The notes under the pieces were generated by a model. The model did no database searches, was not told the DNA's origin, and was given only the letters and a program-made list of their open reading frames with translations. From the NCBI GenBank assembly GCA_023653785.1, contig JAMKCH010049324.1:1-64000 (forward strand): a DNA stretch of 64,000 bases. Reading direction: 5' to 3'. This document shows positions 58,500-64,000 of this stretch, in pieces (positions within the stretch are counted from its first letter, which is position 1; every line of letters starts with the position of its first letter). This DNA is from Ophioderma brevispina (Eukaryota; Echinodermata; Ophiuroidea; Amphilepidida; Ophiodermatidae). A program made the position numbers and the translations under genes.

Positions 58500-59045
58500 G
58501 ATTGTATCACTATTCTTGCAGGATTGGAATCAAAATTATTTAGATGCTATTTTGATACCTGAATTTAATTTGAATCAAAATTATATTAAATTTTGACGGA
58601 TTGAATTTGATTGGATAAAAATCTTATTTTTTGGGCGATTGAATTTGATTTGAATCCAAACTAGTTCCCGATCAAAATAAACTAGTATTCGGACAATATC
58701 GGCAGAGCAACACGGAGAAGAGGACTTAGGATAAAAATTGGAGAAAATTGGGAGCTGGAAAGATACGAAGAGGCGACGAAAGGAGAGACTTCGAAAGAAA
58801 GGTATAAACCGAAACTTGAAGGAAAACAACTTGGATAGGAAGAGTAGAAAAAAAGCGAAAACAGGAGAGAAAACGCGATTAAACCGACAGAAAGAGGAGA
58901 ATAGCGAATAAACCGGAGATAAGAACGACGGAGATACAAGATGGTACGAAAAGCAAAAGCAAAGAACTATGGCGATGAGTGAGACTTGAGAGAGAAGGAA
59001 GAGAGGATGAAGGTGTAAAAGACTTAAACAGAGAGACAATGTAAA
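58500..59045. repeat. ATTTGATTTGAATC repeats and a polypurine tract
   Basis: 58500-58680 has several degenerate GAATTTGATTTGAATC copies. 58700-59035 is strongly purine-rich on the plus strand (GGAGAAAATTGGGAGCTGGA and similar). The 152-codon minus frame across it (Ser/Phe/Leu-rich) is a product of this bias. Confidence 0.65.
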
Positions 59046-60282
59046 GTGTATGTTTTGGAATTTCCACTCGGTTTTCCTTTAAAGATAATTTTATTACTTT
59101 TGTCCTGAATCAGACAATTAATGGAAGGAAAGTGCCCCTTAAATTTCTAATGACTTTCTGTCATGGACTTGGAAAAAACTACAACCAATTTGGTTTGGAC
59201 AGTGAATACTCCCGATAATTGGGCATATAATAAGGAAGTTACAATTTATGTTTTTCAGTGAAATTATATGTAGTTAATATATATTTTATGTATAGACGTC
59301 TGTAAAATATAATTCAATATAACGACTACTTCCATTTAGCTATTCAGTAGTGACCAAGCATTGCGAAGAGGTATAGTGCAATACTGCAAACGATTATGAC
59401 TCTTTCCCTTTTATTAATGAAAGACGATGTTAGATTTCGAAACGGGTTAACATTCCAAGGACTATTGCATTATCACATACTAGGTTTAATTCAGAGCTTT
59501 CATCAAACCTTAAACAAATTTAAGGTTCATTTTGGAGATAATGGTAATTTAAGATTCCCAATGTTAAAAAGCTTTCAAATGATATATTTTGGGATGGATT
59601 CTACTTCAGCGAAATATGCTTTTGTTTCAGGATTAACGGTCAAAATCTCACATTTCTAAAAGGTGACGAATTCCGTTGGCTCTCATTATAGCCGAGTTCT
59701 ACTTCTTCATCTTCTTTCGTTTAGTGGGGGACACTCCCCTCCTCTCGTTTTATTTTAGTTAACCATACTTGGCTGCAGTTAACGTCCAACCCTGGATCCG
59801 TCAGTACAAGATTAACTCACTTAGGTTCGGAAGGAGTGATATGGTTTACATATATATTCACTCATAAAGTAAAAAAAGACACAAGCAATTATAAACTTTT
59901 ACGGGATATTATCAGATAGACACGATTCCTTGGATTGGTGGTGTTTTAGCGCGAGTCTTTGGAGCACTTCCGAACACGTATCTTTCGATGGGTTACTGTA
60001 TCGTGTGTGCGTCAGGGTTATAGAATGAACAGGCCATTGTTGACACCGAAGAATGCCCTGAAAATTAAAATCAGCCTAGTTTTCAAGCATATTTGAACAT
60101 TCCTGAGATTGTAGACGTCACAAATGAGAATGTTGGTACTTATTTGGTTTTGAATAGAAAAAGTAGACACCATAGAAATCATTACTCCAAATTTACCACA
60201 ATGGATGTTTCGTTAGCAATATTACACGTGTTACAGAACCTGCAGCTGCAATTACCCGATTAGTGGGACAAACTCCATACAG
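59046..60282. other. Unannotated sequence
   Basis: An 87-codon plus frame at 59396-59659 is clean but unrecognised. No repeat boundaries are seen. Confidence 0.4.
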
Positions 60283-60590
60283 GGTCCGTTCTACTTCTAC
60301 TGCACTGCATTGCAATGCTGGGTTTAAATTTACTACAATGTTCCGCCACTTTCACTGACTCCTAATCGATTTTACTGCAGATCAATTCAGGTCAATGCAG
60401 GCACAGGTTGCAGAGTACGTTGCAGTGAATTGTGAAGGAGTACCAGTAAAAAATTAATAAAAAACTTCTTTGCAACACTGCATTGGTTGCAGTAAATGAG
60501 GGAATATGCAAGTAATTTTCTAGTAGTAACGTTTTGGTTAGTTGCATTGGAAATACTGCAATTGCAATGCATAAAAGTTATGAACGGACC
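60283..60590. mobile_element. MITE with GGTCCGTT ends
   Basis: GGTCCGTTCTACTTCTACTG (60283) against the inverse of ATAAAAGTTATGAACGGACC (60590). TGCATTGCAAT lies inside both ends. GCAGT/ACTGC-rich interior, no frame. Confidence 0.7.
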
Positions 60591-62909
60591 TTCCTAAAGG
60601 AAATATGTCAATATTTGAATATTTGGAAAATTTTGGTATGGATGGAAAGCGTAAGTAACGTAGATTACATAATAAATCAAAATAATTTGAAAATTGTCCA
60701 CATTTGTTGAGTATTTAATTTCCCGCCCAATAACTTACTCGAAAACGATTCCGGCAAATCCCACATCGCAGGCCAAATGGGACGTCAAATGTTGCCCATC
60801 CATAATTTACGTTTTGTGACCATCATATCCCAGTTTTGCCACTTACAATAATACATTAAAAACACAACGAACATGAAACAAAAGATGTCATTTCTGTAAC
60901 TTATTTTTCAAATTTTATTATTGACTTTCATTAATCCATCAAGATTACAGTGTCAGCAATAAGAATTCGAGTCAACACGACGTTTTTGCGTCATCCTTTG
61001 ACGTCAAGAGGACGAGCAAAATTGGGGGCGCCGATTTTTGATCATGAAAGCCGTGGCGAAAAAATCTCCGCCCGTTTTTAGTATGTCAAAAAAGCAAAAT
61101 ATGAAAAATGCCTCTATTTTGTTAATTTTACATCCAAATGTATTATTTTTTCGGGAATTCGATGTATGTACATATATTTTATGAATGTAAGTCAAAACTG
61201 AGCTGAAAAAAATCTTGACATTATTTCCTTTAAGGCGCTGACAGACGATGGTGGCCAATTCAATATAGCAATGATTTGTATTTGAATATTCTCGTTCTGA
61301 AGTAATCCGCTATGTTAATGCGATGAACAATTCGGACCTAAGACGTACAGAGAAGTAATGCATGGTACCGTTCGCAATCAATTTTATTTTTATCACAAAA
61401 TCTTACAAAAGACACAATTTTTTAGGAGATGATCGAGACTTCAATAGGGTCAGATGTGTTCAGCCCTTAAACAATACAAACAAATATCATCATATTCAGT
61501 ATTTATGTAGATTTGAGTTGATTTCTTACGCTCAGTCCACATAGCCGATATTCGCAGAAAACCACTTCAGACTAGTGAGATGGATATTTTCGAAAATCGT
61601 GAGCAGTTTTTCTTTTCATGGACTTTGCAAGATATGGACTGGCCTGTACAGATTGAACAATTGAAAAAACCCGCCCGATTTTTTCTCGTGCCTAAACAAA
61701 TCGTGAAGGTCGGCATGGACACATGAGCAGGTTTGGAAGCGGTAGTGATGATTTGGCAGACGCATCAAAAGTGGTTGCGTGCAGTTGGAAAGTGATCGGC
61801 AATGAGTCTGCTCCAAGCGGGGAGAGAAGATGTTGTGATAGATCGGCGACTACAGAAGATGAAGTAGCCGATTTTGGGTCTTGACAGCAACATGTTACAA
61901 CGTGTGCGATTCCAGAAATTAGGTCTGCGACTGATCGGGGACTGAACAAGTAGCATCGCAGATTAAACATGCTTGATCTGTTGATTTATGATTGCTGTCG
62001 CCTACTGATGGCGATTTCAGCATTTCAGCATGAGTTGGGTACTTTGGTCTGCGATTATCTTGACGAGATGAAACTACGGCTCCATGACTTATCCTTTGAT
62101 GCACATCGCATGTTTCCCCAGGTACGTTTATACGTGCAAACACAATGGAAAACAGTTACATTAACGACAGTCAAAATCATGGTGTGACACATTAACCTTG
62201 AAATACATGCGCATGAGTAGATGTTTTAAGAATTGTATTCTAACACCTATGCCGTAGATGAAGTATATAGTATTTCACAGAATGTATCTGTAGGCAAAAA
62301 GATGCTCTGAAACTTGAGTTTAAATTAATGTGTTCGGAATATAAATTGCTGGGAAATCTTATTTGCGAACAACGGCTTGTGGAACTAATCAGAAAAGTAA
62401 ATGTAGTCAGATAATACAGTAATTAACATTGTAATTTTCTAAACGTTTGTTGGATGGATTATGGCTACCTTGAGGACCTATTTTTTGATATCATTATTGT
62501 TAATAGATGAGCATGCCGTCGATTTACTTATCGGATAATTATCTGTATCCGAAATTCACACACTTGAATTATTGAGGTTGGAGAGTGTGACATATTTATC
62601 CAACTTGATGGTGAAGCCTTCGAATTGTCTTCCATGTCAATTTTACCACAATGTTACAAAACGTCCAGTTGTTTATATGGCCGATGACGCACCTGTGAGT
62701 ATTTATACCAAAGTCGAAACCAATTTCATACCTAATCATTGCTACCCAATGGTGTGATTGATTGAGTGATTGATTGATTGATGAGTGAGTTATCTGTATA
62801 ACATTACCAACATGCCAAATAAGAAAAGTACGGGGAATGGGAGGGGTAGTTATGTGAATCCACGGTATTTCCTATATTATGCATCAGCCCTGCATTAGAA
62901 GTCTTATTG
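60591..62909. other. Unannotated sequence, possible exon-like frames
   Basis: 61969-62119 is open and ends CCCCAG|GTACGT, and 62572-62690 is open and ends at CACCTGTGAGT. Both look like exon ends, but neither protein is recognised and neither frame is long. A (GATT)n run lies at 62756-62785. Confidence 0.35.
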
Positions 62910-63245
62910 TCCGGACCATAAGAGCATTAGTAATCTGGAGAAATATTTAGTCAAATTTAATGCACATGCTCCAGGACTATATGGCCAATATTGGTCCTGC
63001 GACCAGTATTTGACTTAGAATATTTCTACATGCTCCAGAGGAGTGTATTGCCATAGCTCCTGGAACATTTTGTATTCAAATATGCTCCAAGGAGCATATT
63101 TGAACACAAATGGAAAATTTATATTAAAAAAAATTTTTTATTTGTGCTCCAGGACCCTATGGCAGAATATGGTCCCGGACCATATTTGACTTAGGAATAT
63201 TTTTCCAGATTATTTATGCTCCAGGTCCGGACCATGTGATGTGGT
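62910..63245. mobile_element. Fold-back with CTCCAGGA / GGTCCGGACC wording
   Basis: The left arm GTCCGGACCATAAGAGCAT, AATCTGGAGAAATATTTAGTC, GCTCCAGGACTATATGGC mirrors the right arm (complement reading GGTCCGGACCTGGAGCATAA, AATCTGGAAAAATATTCC, GGGTCCTGGAGCAC). The centre is AATATGCTCCAAGGAGCATATT near 63077. Arms about 160 bases. Confidence 0.7.
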
Positions 63246-64000
63246 TGGAGCATAGATTTTGAGTGCCAAAATCTTCATAAAGGGCTATTCGCCCATTGCA
63301 AACTCGTGGAAAGCCATTTCTGTACTGGTCGCACATCCGGGGTATTTGCTTCCAGATATTGCACTTACTCCCCAAATCTGGACTGGAAAGAACTTTGCAT
63401 TTGGAGTAATATGGAGAGGAAATTATAATTGCGAAAAAATTCTTCAGCTTGACATGATGGATTAAAATTTTCTTGAAAGGTGATGGAGAATATCAAAATG
63501 CACAAAAAAACCATATAAGAAGTTGGAATTGATTTTGTAAAAGGATTAGGCTGGCTCTTCGAGATATAATTGATATTTCCTATTCAAAACAGTAGTATCT
63601 TTCAAGCCAGTATTAAGAGGGAGGGTGAGGAATAGCCTAGTTATGATACGACTGCGACCGACAGAATATGGTCATTTTTATTTGCCATTTTAAAAACTAA
63701 AAAATTAAAAAAAAAAAAAAAATATTACATATAATAATAACAGTAACATTGTTTGGTTTTGAGTTGATAACAGAAAATTTCACCCGCCAGGCTTAGTCTT
63801 CGACTCGCAATAAATTTGATCTAGGCTTCGGGCTGCATTTTCTGTTATTCAGCATCAGTCATCTTAATAGAAGTCATGATTCATTTCAAATGCGTTATCA
63901 TTGCAGGTGACCACGAAGGCCGTCCTCATTATAAGATATACAATGGATTTACTTGGACTTGTAGGCAACATGAAAGCAAAAACGAGAATGGGATATCTTT
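63246..64000. other. Unannotated sequence to window end
   Basis: A 68-codon frame (63259-63465) is not recognised. Poly-A/T runs near 63705. Confidence 0.4.

Noticed and set aside
58581..59039. Ser/Phe/Leu-rich minus-strand frame resembling a membrane protein
   Set aside because: Product of a polypurine tract on the plus strand.
61969..62125. Host exon ending CAG|GTACGT
   Set aside because: The donor-like site is good but the peptide is unrecognised and no acceptor or neighbouring exon can be tied to it.
62572..62700. Host exon ending CACCT|GTGAGT
   Set aside because: Short, unrecognised, and no matching exon found; kept only as a note.

Overview
The window looks like a gene-poor, repeat-dense piece of an animal nuclear genome. 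Nothing bacterial is visible (no operons, no ribosome-binding sites, no dense ORFs). The base composition is AT-rich, the ORFs are short, and almost everything recognisable is a eukaryotic mobile element. The mix (a tyrosine-recombinase retroelement carrying an SGNH hydrolase, a CR1/Jockey-like LINE, tRNA-derived SINEs, many TTAA- or TA-flanked inverted-repeat elements, long fold-backs) suits a marine invertebrate, perhaps a deuterostome. That is inference; the species cannot be named from this sequence. I found no host gene I could support.

Layout. 1-8.8 kb: a hAT-like non-autonomous element (993-1546); a roughly 2 kb fold-back (about 3950-6005) that carries a piggyBac-like TTAA element and a small hairpin MITE; and a tRNA-derived SINE split by a TTAA-flanked MITE (6872-7521). 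8.8-15.05 kb: minus-strand LINE copies. These keep apurinic endonuclease and reverse transcriptase motifs but are interrupted by a 2 kb inverted-repeat element (itself holding a MITE and a second LINE RT relic) and by a 1 kb TA-flanked fold-back. 17.1-22 kb: an unexplained A+C-rich tract beginning with an array of short palindromes and ending in an older tandem array.

23.1-31.7 kb is a mosaic of segmental copies. Block A (23144-25503) recurs as A' (29326-31672), and block B (26303-29325) is a copy of 11512-14823 that includes its nested insertions. The copies differ mainly by one- to three-base indels. This could be old neutral decay or poorly polished long reads, and it limits every reading-frame statement in the window.

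31.8-47 kb: an element with CACGG-rich inverted ends, CCTAGG-rich duplicated units, a TTAA MITE, a roughly 370 bp satellite (35.6-37.9 kb), further MITEs and a second piggyBac-like element. 47.7-53.3 kb: the best preserved coding structure, a broken DIRS/Ngaro-like retroelement in the order Gag, RT, RNase H, tyrosine recombinase, SGNH hydrolase. 53.3-64 kb: palindromic GC-rich units, copies of the TTAA family, a second hAT-like element, a GGTCCGTT-ended MITE and a CTCCAGGA-type fold-back.

The coding relics act together only as transposon modules: LINE EN+RT for target-primed reverse transcription, and Gag/RT/RH/YR for circular-intermediate integration. All are frameshifted as given.
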